NCBI GenBank assembly: GCA_011037195.1
Contig: JAAEAF010002693.1
Location: 89,611-153,610 of the forward strand
Direction of reading: 5' to 3'
Source: Triatoma infestans
Taxonomy: Eukaryota; Arthropoda; Insecta; Hemiptera; Reduviidae
Length of the DNA: 64,000 bases
The notes under the pieces are model-generated. The model ran no database searches and was not told the DNA's origin. It worked only from the letters and a program-made list of their open reading frames with translations. Below are positions 10,920 to 21,718 of the stretch, piece after piece. Made by a program: the position numbers and the translations under genes. The first letter of the stretch is position 1; each line of letters begins with the position of its first letter.

Positions 10920-11520
10920 TGTGGTGGAGCGTTATCTTGTTGGCAATTTACCAAAGCTGGATAATAACGCTGGGCCATTTTTGAATACCTTCTGTCTAGT
11001 TGTTGGCAGGAAAGGTCGGTATTCATTGAAAGACCATAGGCAACAAATTACGTGAAGAATTACTCCTTCGTAGTTGCAGTACACGCACAACATCCACGCT
11101 TTTACTCAAATTGTTCTCTTGCACCGTCCAGAAATGCCGACTGACCGCGATCCAAGCATTGACCATCTGTCTCAGTATTTCGGCCATAAATTTCTATCCA
11201 TCACATGTCGCTATTTTCTTGTAGAAGGATTTTTAAGAGAAGTTTGCATGTATCAATTCTCATGACTGCTAGTTGTAAGTTCATGCGACCTATCCTACGA
11301 ATCTGCAGCCACTGCACGGGAACTGAGTGAGTTGGATTTAACTCAATAGATTTCCGCGAAGCCTCATCAACGTCATATGATAGCCGCCCTGAACCTGTCT
11401 TACTTTCTAAGATCGTATCACCATTATTAAAAGTTTTAAACCACGCCGAGAAATATGTAGATCAAGTACATTTTCCCCTTCGATTTCATATAGAACACGC
11501 GTAGCTCTAGCAGGTGTACA
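10920..11520 (-). pseudogene. Decayed mariner transposase, left copy
   Basis: Reverse-strand counterpart of 51780-52350, and part of the inverted duplication rather than an independent insertion. Stops and indels are more numerous than in the right copy, and no continuous frame remains. Recognition depends on the mirror copy, where mariner-like motifs are readable. Confidence 0.55.
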
Positions 11521-12115
11521 CGTTTATTTCCAATAGTGACTTAAAATTACTAATATATCGTAAGACACAGTCTTGGTTTTCTAAAAAACTCACGCTTGTA
11601 TTGACTAATTGAAGGGGATATTTTCATTAATATTATTATTATTATCCATGGACGCCCAAAGGCGCGAATATGCTTTAATCCCTCCCCTCATGAAGGGGAT
11701 ATATTTATATAAATACCCTTTACAAAGTCTAAAGGGGGTCATGCAGAACTAATGATTAATATAATATCGTTTGTAAACATCAGTCGTATGGGCTTCAAAG
11801 ACAATGGGTCTACTTTAGTTAAAAAGATTTATTCTATATTAAGTCTCCATGATCCTGTGTAAGAATTAAGAAAAAAGCAAAAAGTGAAAAAAATTTAGTA
11901 TGTAACCCTCACGACTTTCTCTTACTGCAACTTATTTAGTTATTGCCAAATTTCCACAAAATTAAATTCAACTGACTTCAATAGTAAAAGCGATTACATT
12001 GTAATCCAAAAACGAGCGTCAATAACATTGCCCGAACCCCATGTAATGTTCGAAATTTAAGGACACAAATTTCGCAGAACGACCTAAAATTGTAATTGCA
12101 TAAAATAGCTAGAAT
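11521..12115. other. Stretch without a gene before the minisatellite
   Basis: 11640-11950 mirrors 51320-51640, including the CATGGACGCCCAAAGGCGCG element. Homology to the right arm ends near 11950. The rest to 12115 is unmatched and has no frame. Confidence 0.5.
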
Positions 12116-13622
12116 TGTGTCCGTTGAAGGGGCAAACGTGTATTGCGGGTTTGGAAAAATAGTATAACCAAAACCGTTGAAGGGGCAAACGTGTATTGCG
12201 GGTTTGGAAATTCAGTATAACTAAAACCGTTGAAGGGGCAAACGTGTATTCCGGGTTTGGAAAAATAGTATAACCAAAACCGTTGAAGGGGCAAATGTGT
12301 ATTGCGGGTTTGGAAAAATAGTATAACCAAAACCGTTGAAGGGGCAAACGTGTATTGCGGGTTTGGAAAAATAGTATACCCAAAACCGTTGAAGGGGCAA
12401 ACGTGTATTGCGGGTTTGGAAAAATAGTATAACCAAAACCGTTGAAGGGGCAAACGTGTATTGCGGGTTTGGAAAAATAGTATAACCAAAACCGTTGAAG
12501 GGGCAAACGTGTATTGCGGGTTTGGGAAAAAGTAGTTGATAATAACCAAAACCGTTGAAGGGGCAAACGTTGTTTGGAAATTGCGTTGGGGTTTGGAAAA
12601 ATAGTATAACCAAAACCGTTGAAGGGGCAAACGTGTATTGCGGGTTTGGAAAAATAGTATAACCAAAACCGTTGAAGGGGCAAACGTGTATTGCGGGTTT
12701 GGAAAAATAGTATAACCAAAACCGTTGAAGGGGCAAACGTGTATTCCGGGTTTGGAAAAATAGTATACCCAAAACCGTTGAAGGGGCAAACGTGTATTGC
12801 GGGTTTGTTGAAGGGGCAAACGTGTATTGCCAAAAGTTGAAGCAAACGGGTTTGGAAAAATAGTATAACCAAAACCGTTGAAGGGGCAAACGTGTATTGC
12901 GGGTTTGGAAAAATAGTATAACCAAAACCGTTGAAGGGGCAAACGTGTATTGCGGGTTTGGAAAAATAGTATACCCAAAACCGTTGAAGGGGCAAACGTG
13001 TATTGCGGGTTTGGAAAAATAGTATAACCAAAACCGTTGAAGGGGCAAACGTGTATTGCGGGTTTGGAAAAATAGTATAACCAAAACCGTTGAAGGGGCA
13101 AACGTGTATTCGGGTTTGAAAAAATAGTATAACCAAAACCGTTGAAGGGGCAAACGTGTATTGCGGGTTTGGAAAAATAGTATAACCAAAACCGTTGAAG
13201 GGGCAAACGTGTATTGCGGGTTTGGAAAAATAGTATAACCAAAACCGTTGAAGGGGCAAACGTGTATTGCGGGTTTGGAAAATAGTATAACCAAAACCGT
13301 TGAAGGGGCAAACGTGTATTGCGGGTTTGGAAAAATAGTATAACCAAAACCGTTGAAGGGGCAAACGTGTATTGCGGGTTTGGAAAAATAGTATAACCAA
13401 AACCGTTGAAGGGGCAAACGTGTATTGCGGGTTTGGAAAAATAGTATAACCAAAACCGTTGAAGGGGCAAACGTGTATTGCGGGTTTGGAAAATAGTATA
13501 ACTAAAACCGTTGAAGGGGCAAACGTGTATTGCGGGTTTGGAAAAATGTAGTACTAAAACCAAACGTGTATTGCGGGTTGGAAAAATAGTATAACCAAAA
13601 CCGTTGAAGGGGCAAACGTGTA
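12116..13622. repeat. 53-bp minisatellite array, about 28 units
   Basis: The unit starts CCGTTGAAGGGGCAAACGTG, continues TATTGCGGGTTTGGAAAAAT and ends AGTATAACCAAAA, 53 bp in all. Most units differ by one or two bases: ATACCC for ATAACC, ATTCCGGG for ATTGCGGG, ACTAAAACC for ACCAAAACC. Units near 12530-12600 and 12800-12850 are rearranged. The array is absent from the mirrored arm. Because 53 is not a multiple of 3 and the unit has no stop on the minus strand, three minus-strand frames stay open for 410-484 codons. These are not believed to be genes. Confidence 0.95.
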
Positions 13623-13885
13623 CCTAACCACTAATCATAACAGCTTAACAACTGGTGGGGGCTAAAAGAAAATTTTGTTACAACGTACCATGCTCCATTA
13701 CAGGGACTACTCCATATCGACTCCCATTCATCCAAACTACGCAAATGAGCCCATGTTTTATGGCAGATAAAGGAAACTTATCATAACTGCACATATTTCG
13801 AAAATCTCTTGAAACAGTTTGGCCAATGATCCGCCATCTTATTACCCGCCATACCAGCATGAGCTTTCATCCATTAGAAAAACAT
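13623..13885. other. Junction between the minisatellite and a LINE remnant
   Basis: A 60-codon minus frame at 13678-13860 has no recognised family. This could be degraded ORF2 of the LINE to its right, but I cannot show it. Confidence 0.3.
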
Positions 13886-14128
13886 CTAATTATTTATTAA
13901 TAACAAGCTGCTCTTATTCTGGTTATTCCTTTTTAAACTGTTTTGGCAATCAATCAATTTTATTTTGAATTTTACAAGTGCGATGTCGATTCGATTAACA
14001 GAAATAAAATTAGAATGACACGTATGAGCTCTATGGAATTTACCTAAATTTATATGAAAAATTTTCAGATATTTATTCACATTTTTAATAAAACAGCCGC
14101 AATTATTAACTATATAATTACTCGCCAT
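13886..14128 (-). pseudogene. LINE ORF2 N-terminal fragment (endonuclease start)
   Basis: 80 codons including KYLKIFHINLGKFHRAHTC and a following RIDIALVK. This resembles the start of the LINE endonuclease domain, where a pattern of the type 'K-hydrophobic-x-x-x-N-x-x' is followed by 'IDIALIQEP'. The last part is replaced by unrelated sequence, so the domain is cut off. It directly follows an ORF1 remnant (14160-14870) in the order expected of a LINE, so both probably come from one element truncated on its 3' side near the minisatellite. Confidence 0.5.
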
Positions 14129-14159
14129 AGTCTATGTTGTTTATTTTTCTATATTTCTG

Positions 14160-14870
14160 ATAAGCAAACCCGCCGTGTTTAGTATTTACTTGCCTATCTG
14201 ACGTGCAATGTTTGTTAAACTGAATGCAGTTTGTACATGCATATAGACTGGCCGAGACTTTATATTCTTTTAAAGTGTGAATTTCAGAACATAAGGGACA
14301 TGAAGGTATGCAACGACATTATGCCTGTGAATGATTATATTTTGAACATTTATTTTCGCAGTATTGAAATAGATCCACAACTCTACAAATATTCCATATA
14401 ATTTTGATTTTATTTTCAATGAGTTTTTTACAAGCTTGAATTAACTTCTATAATTAAAATCTATTGTTACTTCTGTTTGTATAAGCTCTTTCCTAAAATA
14501 GTCAGTATTACCGATTAACTCAGAATTTTGTAATTTTAAAATGTCAACAGCATTGTTCAATGTAACCTCCTCTGGAATGACACATACTTTTAAACGAGGT
14601 AAAATTTCTTAATTTCCTGGGCCTGTAGTTTATCTCCTCAAGATTTATCAATTTCTTTACACAAAATTTCAATATCAGACTTGTTTGAACATTCTATTAG
14701 CAATCTGGCACCTGAAATACTACTAAGATTGTCAACACCGATTTCTAACCTACACGGATCTATGTTTTGTTAAACTAACATTTTTGTTTCCTCATTAATC
14801 TGCTCGAACTCAGGTTATATAATAGGTTTAAAAGTTACTATTCTGTTGATATTTTCCAAAGGATTTTTCA
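14160..14870 (-). pseudogene. LINE ORF1 (gag-like) remnant with zinc-knuckle residues
   Basis: On the minus strand, with several stops and frameshifts, fragments such as RLEIGVDNLSSISGARLLIE, then PRLKVCVIPEE, then CPLCSEIHTLKEY and YACTNCIQFNKHC are readable. The order is that of insect LINE ORF1 proteins: an RRM-like fold, then Cys/His knuckles that bind RNA. Several knuckle cysteines are retained. No intact frame survives. Confidence 0.5.
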
Positions 14871-14884
14871 AAGTAGATACAATT

Positions 14885-15732
14885 TCTGAATAACTTGTAA
14901 CTTGCTGTATGAGCCCTCACGTGACTCCTTAGGTTTTTTCCAACGGAGAGGACCCCCAGGGTTTCTTACTACCCTTAACCACCTTGAGAGGACAGACTCC
15001 TCAAATGAGGATCTAATGTGTTCATGAAGAATACCAGCCTTCCTTTCCAATTCCTCTATACCACCAGGGGCTTCTGATTGGATAGTCAGTTTGTCTTCAA
15101 GAATTCTAGAATATAAGTAATCTGCCATCCTAGGATTGCTATAATTAGCCTGGGTATAGGATCTATTTCCAGACTAAACCTAATCATCCTGTGATCGGAG
15201 ATGGAATCCTCAGGATTCACCCTCCAGTCCTTAATCAAACCATTAACATTCCTAGAAGCAAGGGTAATATCAATGACCTGTCTTCCAATCCTAGTAACAA
15301 AAGTGGGTTCAGTACCCCCCGTTCAGTACTTCTAGTCTCGTGCACAACAGGGAGTCTATGAGAGCGCGACCCCTACCATTGGTGTCGCTGCTCTCCCAGA
15401 CAGCATGATGCGCATTCGCGTCACATCCTATTATAATAGGTATGTCATTGGCCTCTGAAAGTTGAACCAAATCCATCAACTCCTGAGCAGAAAAGAGGGG
15501 CCATCATAGGGAAAGTAAGCCGAAGCCACAACTACGTCGCGACGACGCCCACCAACTCTCAGACCAACCGTCACCGCCACCAAATCCCGAGGGCAGAACT
15601 GTCAAAGCAGAATAGCGCCGACACTCCGACTGGCAAAAATGCATGCCCTACAAATGCCCTGCATCCGCCAAGAACAAACCGCCTCAACCACACTCACTCC
15701 TCGAACCAAACCTCTATAGGCATTAGGTTCTT
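14885..15732 (-). mobile_element. R1/I-type LINE fragment (endonuclease to pre-RT region)
   Basis: Reverse-strand sequence parallels 57590-58420 of the long element at 55.6-60.4 kb. Shared pieces include YSRILEDKLTIQSE, HEHIRSSFEES and the DNA around the GCGACACCAATGG site. It starts abruptly at the equivalent of EPYVYKGL and stops before RT. It replaces the region where the right arm carries OR exon C, so it marks a rearranged junction. It is clearly GC-richer than its surroundings. Confidence 0.8.
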
Positions 15733-15739
15733 GTATTCA

Positions 15740-18385
15740 AATATAAAAATAAATAAATATATAATTAATAATAATACACCATATAGGTTGCGATATAAGT
15801 TTCTGATCATTCAGAATTGTTATTCGCAATTCAGCCGAATTGTTATGTTGCCGTGGATTTAAGTTGAATTGCAAACATGATTTTTATTTCTGCCGGACTA
15901 CAAACTATTCATAGAAACATTTGCGATTTTTGTTGATTGTGTTTATTAACTGCTAGATGTTGATTATTTAGATGACTAGTTCTGAATATTTATTAGTTAA
16001 GTAATATTTATTTGCGGGGTCTGTTCTTTGAGATATTTGTACTAATCGCTAGTATTTGCAAATCCCCATTTCTTATATAGCCCTATGTATTACGGGATGT
16101 GAAAAAAAAGAAATTATTTCTTGGACAAGCAGTCAGTATATATATACATACATATTATATAATCATCAGGTAAGAAATATAATTGCAGGAGAGTATATAT
16201 TATAAACTTGTGTTTCGGAGAGTTTTGGATAACATTATCTAGTACAGTTTTTAAGATAATATATAAGCTTTACAGATAATGGAGCTAGTATAGTAGTTAC
16301 ATTTATACCAAAGTTATTACAGTTCATGCAAATTAACTGTTGTTAATTGTTCAGGCAGTATTGTAGATCTTTAAAAGTAAATGTCGTTGATGCAATAGTT
16401 GAAGTTATTGCAGAAGTACATTTAGTACTTTGTTATAGATATACAATAATAAAACACTAGAGTTTACAGATGAACCAATAGTTTCAGTTATGCAGTTGAT
16501 GCAGTAGTAAGTTTTATAGTCAGTAGTTAATACATTTAGTGCACCGTAAGTACACTGTATATTTATACAGTAAGTATAGTAGAGTTAATATCGTTAGGGC
16601 AATTAGTACAGTAGTTAGCTAGTACAGTAAAGTTAGTACATTTTGCATAGCTGGTGAAATTGTTACATATAGTTTGTAAACATAGCAGCAATTATAATTA
16701 TAGTGGTAGTTAAACAGTAATTACACAGTTATTGCAATAGAATTAGTACAGTCAGTCAATGCACTCATAATAATTATATAAACACATGTTTACCAGATAG
16801 TTCACTTTTCTCGTACTTTATTTTGAATTGTATTCTTGAGTTGTCATAAGAGTTCCATTCAACGACTACTGTTTTAATTCTCCCTGCAAAAATAGTTCTC
16901 TCTTGATGACGGCAAAAAATATAGTCGAAAGCTGAGCAAAAAATATTCCATTTTCCTCGCATCTTGCCTGAACTCATCGCTATTTAGATACAACAGATTC
17001 AGGATATTAGTTTCAGGTTTTCATCAGTTTGCTCACATGTTATTAAATTCCACATTCTTCCACCAAGGTCCTTATTTCTTTTTCTCAACGTTCTGAAATT
17101 CATTAAAAATAATTAAATTAACCATTTTTAGGGAAGGAGTAGCGCGTTGGATTATCACGCGGAGGTCCCAGTAATTACACAGGGGACCTGTAATTACTGG
17201 GACTCCCCTCGTAATTATTTTTAATGAATTGTAAAATGTATATATATATTATATATGTAAAATGTATAGTATATATGGGAGAGCAAAAACATTTCAATTT
17301 ATTATTCCCATCATTACTGCCTCTAAATTTTTTCTTCCTAGAAGCTTGTACAGCTCTCCTGCACGGTGATGGACAGTGTTGTTCATAAAAAAAAGAACAC
17401 TGTCCGGAGGCCGACAGTTCACAGTTAAGGCTTCAGGCGCTAATATCCCATAGATGTTTGACGTGCCTTAAATTAAACCATAAAAAAGATTTCAACTTGC
17501 GAAATAGGTAAATAAAAATTGCAATTGAAAAACTGAATACAAAAATTAAAGTCACGTTTCGTATTGAAAAGATTGTAACTTCAGCAGAATGTTGAATGTC
17601 AATGAGTAAGGAGTAAAATACTGAATAATACTATAGGCTAGGAACTAGGTTAAATGAAATGATCTTTTCTTTATTTATTATCGCAACAAATTGACCATAT
17701 ATATATATAACTAGAATATTTAAATAATTTATTGACAATTGAAAGCTTTTATTTGTTTGTTTTGCTCTCGTATTTATTGCGCTTTTTCTTACTTACTGAT
17801 CGTGGAATTGTTGACATCGTTTTAGATTTTAAAATTTGCGTTTATCTCCAATATAAATGTAAACATATTTCAGAAGCACGAAAGAAATACAAGGATTTCT
17901 TCAACAAATTTGCAAATTTTTTTACTTTGGTGCAAATTTTTTGGGCATATGAGTTTCTGTGAACAAAATATTTCATATACGAAAAAAATTGCCGCCAACT
18001 CAAACATGCTATTCCATTTAGGTATCACTATCGCATCTGACACGAAGGTTTTGGTTAGAATCCATGAACCGGAAGAGTGACTTCACTAAATGTTTTTTTC
18101 TCAACGATTTTCTTTCAACTTCCTGTTTACATCTACACATATAAATGCATATCACTTTTGTTTGAAACAATTTATCAGGAAAATCGAACATTCTGGATTC
18201 TCTGAAGTTGAGATATTAGGCTTTTCTCTATAAGTAATATCATTACTACGAAAATTCCTAATTTTAAGAAAACCTTGTCTATCAAAACTGTGAAAATCGC
18301 AGAGAGAATATTTAAATACAATATTTTGTTTCAAAGTGGTTGTTAGTGATCCTGGTATTAATACATATAAATTTATTATTCCCAG
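15740..18385. other. Inverted-duplication DNA upstream of OR exons 2-3 (left)
   Basis: Mirrors 46740-49170. 16140-16760 is rich in GTAGTTA/ACAGTA-like short repeats. 17095-17231 is a nested palindrome present on this side only. A hairpin GACAGTGTTGTTC..GAACACTGTC lies at 17366-17403. 17950-18180 is a fragment of the ~301-bp dispersed repeat. Minor frames (16774-16977, 17732-17962, 18152-18412) are not conserved in the mirror copy and are rejected. Confidence 0.6.
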
Positions 18386-18485
18386 ATTGAACAAGTTGAT
18401 GAATATATTCACGAGAGGTCCGGTATTCGCTACATTTTTTGCTGGTGGTGTTATTTTGGGAATGTCTGCACTTATACTAACAATA
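18386..18485 (+). CDS. OR exon 2 (TM5), left arm
   Basis: 100 nt between TTTATTATTCCCAG and GTAAGT. The first nucleotide completes a split Arg codon, then come 33 codons including TRGPVFATFFAGGVILGMSA, the TM5 helix of the local odorant receptors. It is identical in peptide to the right-arm exon 46639-46738. The only first exon upstream on this strand is B (7099-7994), and the phases are compatible. The immediate C-type first exon found in the right arm is missing here, so this may be an orphan or may serve B. Confidence 0.78.
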
Positions 18486-18616
18486 GTAAGTATGCAACTT
18501 TTCTATAGTGTTTCCAATAAAGTCATTTATTATTGATGATGAATAGTCATAATGGAATTCTCCACACAGTTGAAGTAGTTTTTATAATTTAAATGACCTT
18601 TATAAACTATTTGCAG

Positions 18617-18721
18617 GGATTTGAAAAACCTGGCATTGTATTGGGTACGCTGACAGTTGCCCTGACAGAGCTTGCTAATATTACGGCAATATGCAAAGCA
18701 GGACAGACCATCACTGATTTG
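18617..18721 (+). CDS. OR exon 3 (TM6), left arm
   Basis: 105 nt between CTATTTGCAG and GTCAGT, 35 codons in phase 0, containing GFEKPGIVLGTLTVALTELA and ending ICKAGQTITDL. It differs by one residue from the right-arm exon 46390-46494. Reading past the donor meets a stop after nine codons (VSNSMQE at the end), so another exon with TM7 is expected. None was found in 18722-19630 or in the mirrored DNA. Confidence 0.76.
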
Positions 18722-19640
18722 GTCAGTAATAGTATGCAAGAATGATGTCTTAATTATTTATATGTTGGCTAGTTAACATTGTACTACTTTTGCCAAAATT
18801 GGCCATCCAATTCTGGATAGTCCATCCCAACTCTTAAACATTGCTCACTCACTATAAATGCATTAAATAACCAGATGTATTATTTATATTCCCAAATAGA
18901 TTTGGATATTTAAATATGTAGTTGTGCATGTATTTCGACTGTGTGTGTGTTTGTATGAACAATTTACAGTTAGATATCAAGTGTTTTTAATATAGAAACT
19001 AAGTGCTAGATTTAGAGTTATCTCATTTACTATCCGCTATTTAGCTGGCAAGCAAACTGTACCCCCACCACCACTAAATGTGTATTGTTTAGGGTAAATT
19101 CCAAATATAATGATAGCAACGGCCATAACGGAAAGTTGTGTAAGTGTTTCTCATCAGATTTTTATTTTTTTATCCTTTAGTTGTGATAAATGTCCGCTGT
19201 TATCCTAGGTTTAGAATAGGCCTGTTCCTGTTCAGGATGTCGTAAGTAGCGACTAGAAAACCAGGCTTCACGTGGCTTTCCTACTCCAATGCTTTTTCCT
19301 TTCGATGGAACCAAAAATTTAGCACAAAGAGGTTATCTATTTGATTCCTTGGACTGTGAGGGACATCAAACCTTCATCAAAACAAAGAATACCCCATCAT
19401 AATTCCACATCACCTACCTTACCTACAGGTACTATATCCTTTGATATTCAACTGTAATTTGAAGGTGTAAAACAAAATTCCTTACCTTCTTTTCTTTCGT
19501 ACTTTATCCCCCATAGGCGTGAAGGTGGCTCTGGAATGATCAAGTTAATGGCAAGTTGCCTTTAGCAGATGCACTCTCTCCAGTGGCAGTGTGGTGGGAT
19601 GAGGCACACCAGGTTACTCTTGAAGAGCCCATTATACTTA
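18722..19640. other. Mirrored DNA downstream of OR exon 3 (left)
   Basis: Matches 45440-46389 in reverse. No last OR exon (TM7) is seen. The stretch at about 19310-19560 also resembles the repeat family at 42.1-43.0 kb. Confidence 0.5.
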
Positions 19641-20384
19641 AACACACTGACCCTAAGAAGGAGATCTGATAGACAAGTCAACCAACCTCCTTAGGAAATC
19701 ATTACCACAAAATCAAATCTTTTTGATTTTAGCAGAAGCTTCTTAACAAGCAGATGCTTTTTATGGGGGAGTTTTGACGATTTTTCCAGTTTGGCGCTGT
19801 ACTTCTTGTGTTAAACATGGAATCGAAGATATCTGTCGACATTAAGCTTATCTTGACCCCACTTGCTGTGAACCGGACGTCTTGTCTACTTCTTTCTTAA
19901 TCTCAAGCTAGTTTATACTAATGGACCCAAGTTACGCACCATAGGAGGGGTGCTATTCTTGAATTCCTTGGGAGCATTATCTTCATCGTGGGAACAACCA
20001 CACCATATCCCGAGAAAAAGTGAAAACCCATCAATTTTTCACACCACCTCTTTCCCTGTGAGTAGCAGTCTTTTGGTCTTCGACCGTGGATTAGAGGTGT
20101 TAATCATAACTCCCTACTTTTTGTCTTTTCCCTATCCTTGTTGTCCCATCTGTAGGCAAGATAGACGACAGGTCTCTGGCACTCTACCCATTAATGGGAC
20201 AGGGCTGATTTAAGAATGTATTCAGGGAGCACAATACGTCTTTGAGGCTTAAGTGCATCTACTTCCTATCGGAGGCTCCGTGATCTAATCAATACGATGT
20301 TAAGAAAAATAAAAAATGATATTGGAATCTGGAAAATAATTTTCCAATATATCTTCTAACTTTACAGAGATAAAGTGAAATCAT
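19641..20384. repeat. Member of a ~1-kb dispersed repeat family
   Basis: About 19840-20290 resembles 42660-43000 and the reverse of 31530-31800: AATGGACCCAAGTTACG near 19920, TCCCGAGAAA near 20008, and GGAGGTGTTAATCAT-like sequence near 20093. It is absent from the mirrored position of the right arm. An 87-codon frame at 19950-20213 is not conserved in the other copies. The family is unknown. Confidence 0.5.
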
Positions 20385-21480
20385 TTGAAAAAAATCTGGT
20401 GTGAAACACTCACACAACTTTCTCTTACTCCAGTTCTCAAAATTATAATTGACAAATGTTATAGTTTGTGCACCAAATTTAATGAAATTTGTCGAAAACT
20501 GAAAAAAACTATTCAGTAAAAGCGCACTTCCGGTTTACTGATTTCCTTCAAACTCGGAATTTTGGCCATTTATTTATTTATAATTAATTTCATTTGGATG
20601 GTAGAGTTGTATAATCAAGTTTGATACCACTTTAGAGAAAGCTGTAACCCTACCCCTCTCCTAAAAGTGCCCTTAAATGAATTATCCCAGAGAAATGTTT
20701 TCTATAAAAGTTGTAGATCATTGAATGTTTAGTTTATATGTGTAGTTTCAAGAAAATCGTCGGGGCCATTTTTGAGAAAATCGCGAAAAAGTGAAAAAAA
20801 TCATTTTGTAAAGTGTTAAAACAAAAGCACTTCCGGTTTTTCGATTTTTCTCAAACTCGGAATTTCAACAACATATTTAATTCTAATTAACATTATTTAA
20901 ATGACCGAATTGTGTAATAACCTGAAATAGCACTTTAGAGGGTAACCTAACCCCACCCCTCCCACAGAAGGGACCTTAAATCAATTTTCCCAGAGAAATG
21001 TTTCAAATAAAAGTTGTAGCTCCTTGTATATGTAGTTGATGTGTCAAGTTTAAAGAAGATCCTTGGAGCCATTTTTGAAAAAAACGCAAAAAAGTAAAAA
21101 AGTCAACTAGTAAAGTGGTACTTCCGGTTGAGGAATTCTGACAGATAACGCACAGTCAGATCGCATGGTGATACCTAAACGGAATATTAAGTTTCAGTTT
21201 TCTACGGTTTTTCGTTTTTGAGCTATGCTGTTCACATACACACACACACACACACACCTAGGAGTAAGAGAATGTAATAAGAAAGTTGGCTTTCTCTTAC
21301 CGCAATTTACATAATTATATTTGGCAAATTCCTCAAATTTGTTAATTACTTACTTATTTATTTATTAATTATTTACTTATTCTGAGGGTCTGATAACGGT
21401 ATTTCCAATGAAAACTCGTAATTTTCCATGTTCTCAATACCTCCTCTTACTAGAGAAAGTACAAAAAGTAAATCACAAAT
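20385..21480 (-). repeat. Inverted copy of the ~301-bp dispersed repeat
   Basis: Reverse complement of 8680-9670. The monomer motif recurs near 20771 and 21073 (period about 302 bp), with GGTGTGAAACACTCACACAA at one edge and a (CA)n run at 21237-21257 followed by an AGGAGTAAGAGAA edge. It is an insertion relative to the right arm. Confidence 0.75.
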
Positions 21481-21718
21481 AATTGTATGTATGTGTGTGT
21501 GGTCGGTATAAACTTATTTTTTTTTGCAACTGCATACACAAATGCAACAAGCAAAAATGATAAAATGAAAATTGCGTACATGAATACAAATACATAATAT
21601 AATACATACAATAAACATGCACGCCCTAACGTGTGATAACTTGAACGGCGACCATCCAGTGTTGGTAGCCGTAAGTTAGCTATTAGAGCAGTATGGCAGC
21701 CAACCTAGGGGGTCAACG

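Noticed and set aside
12084..13563. Three long minus-strand open frames (410-484 codons)
   Set aside because: They are the three frames of a stop-free 53-bp tandem repeat. The peptide repeats every 53 residues and has no other support.
12116..13622. CRISPR-like array
   Set aside because: The 53-bp units are contiguous with no unique spacers, and the context is a eukaryotic genome.
13678..13860. 60-codon minus frame as a Tc1-like transposase piece
   Set aside because: Only a vague resemblance; no catalytic motif or terminal repeats.
17732..18536. Frames 17732-17962 and 18152-18412 as genes
   Set aside because: Not conserved in the mirror copy at 46.6-47.5 kb. The only conserved coding block there is the OR TM5 exon.
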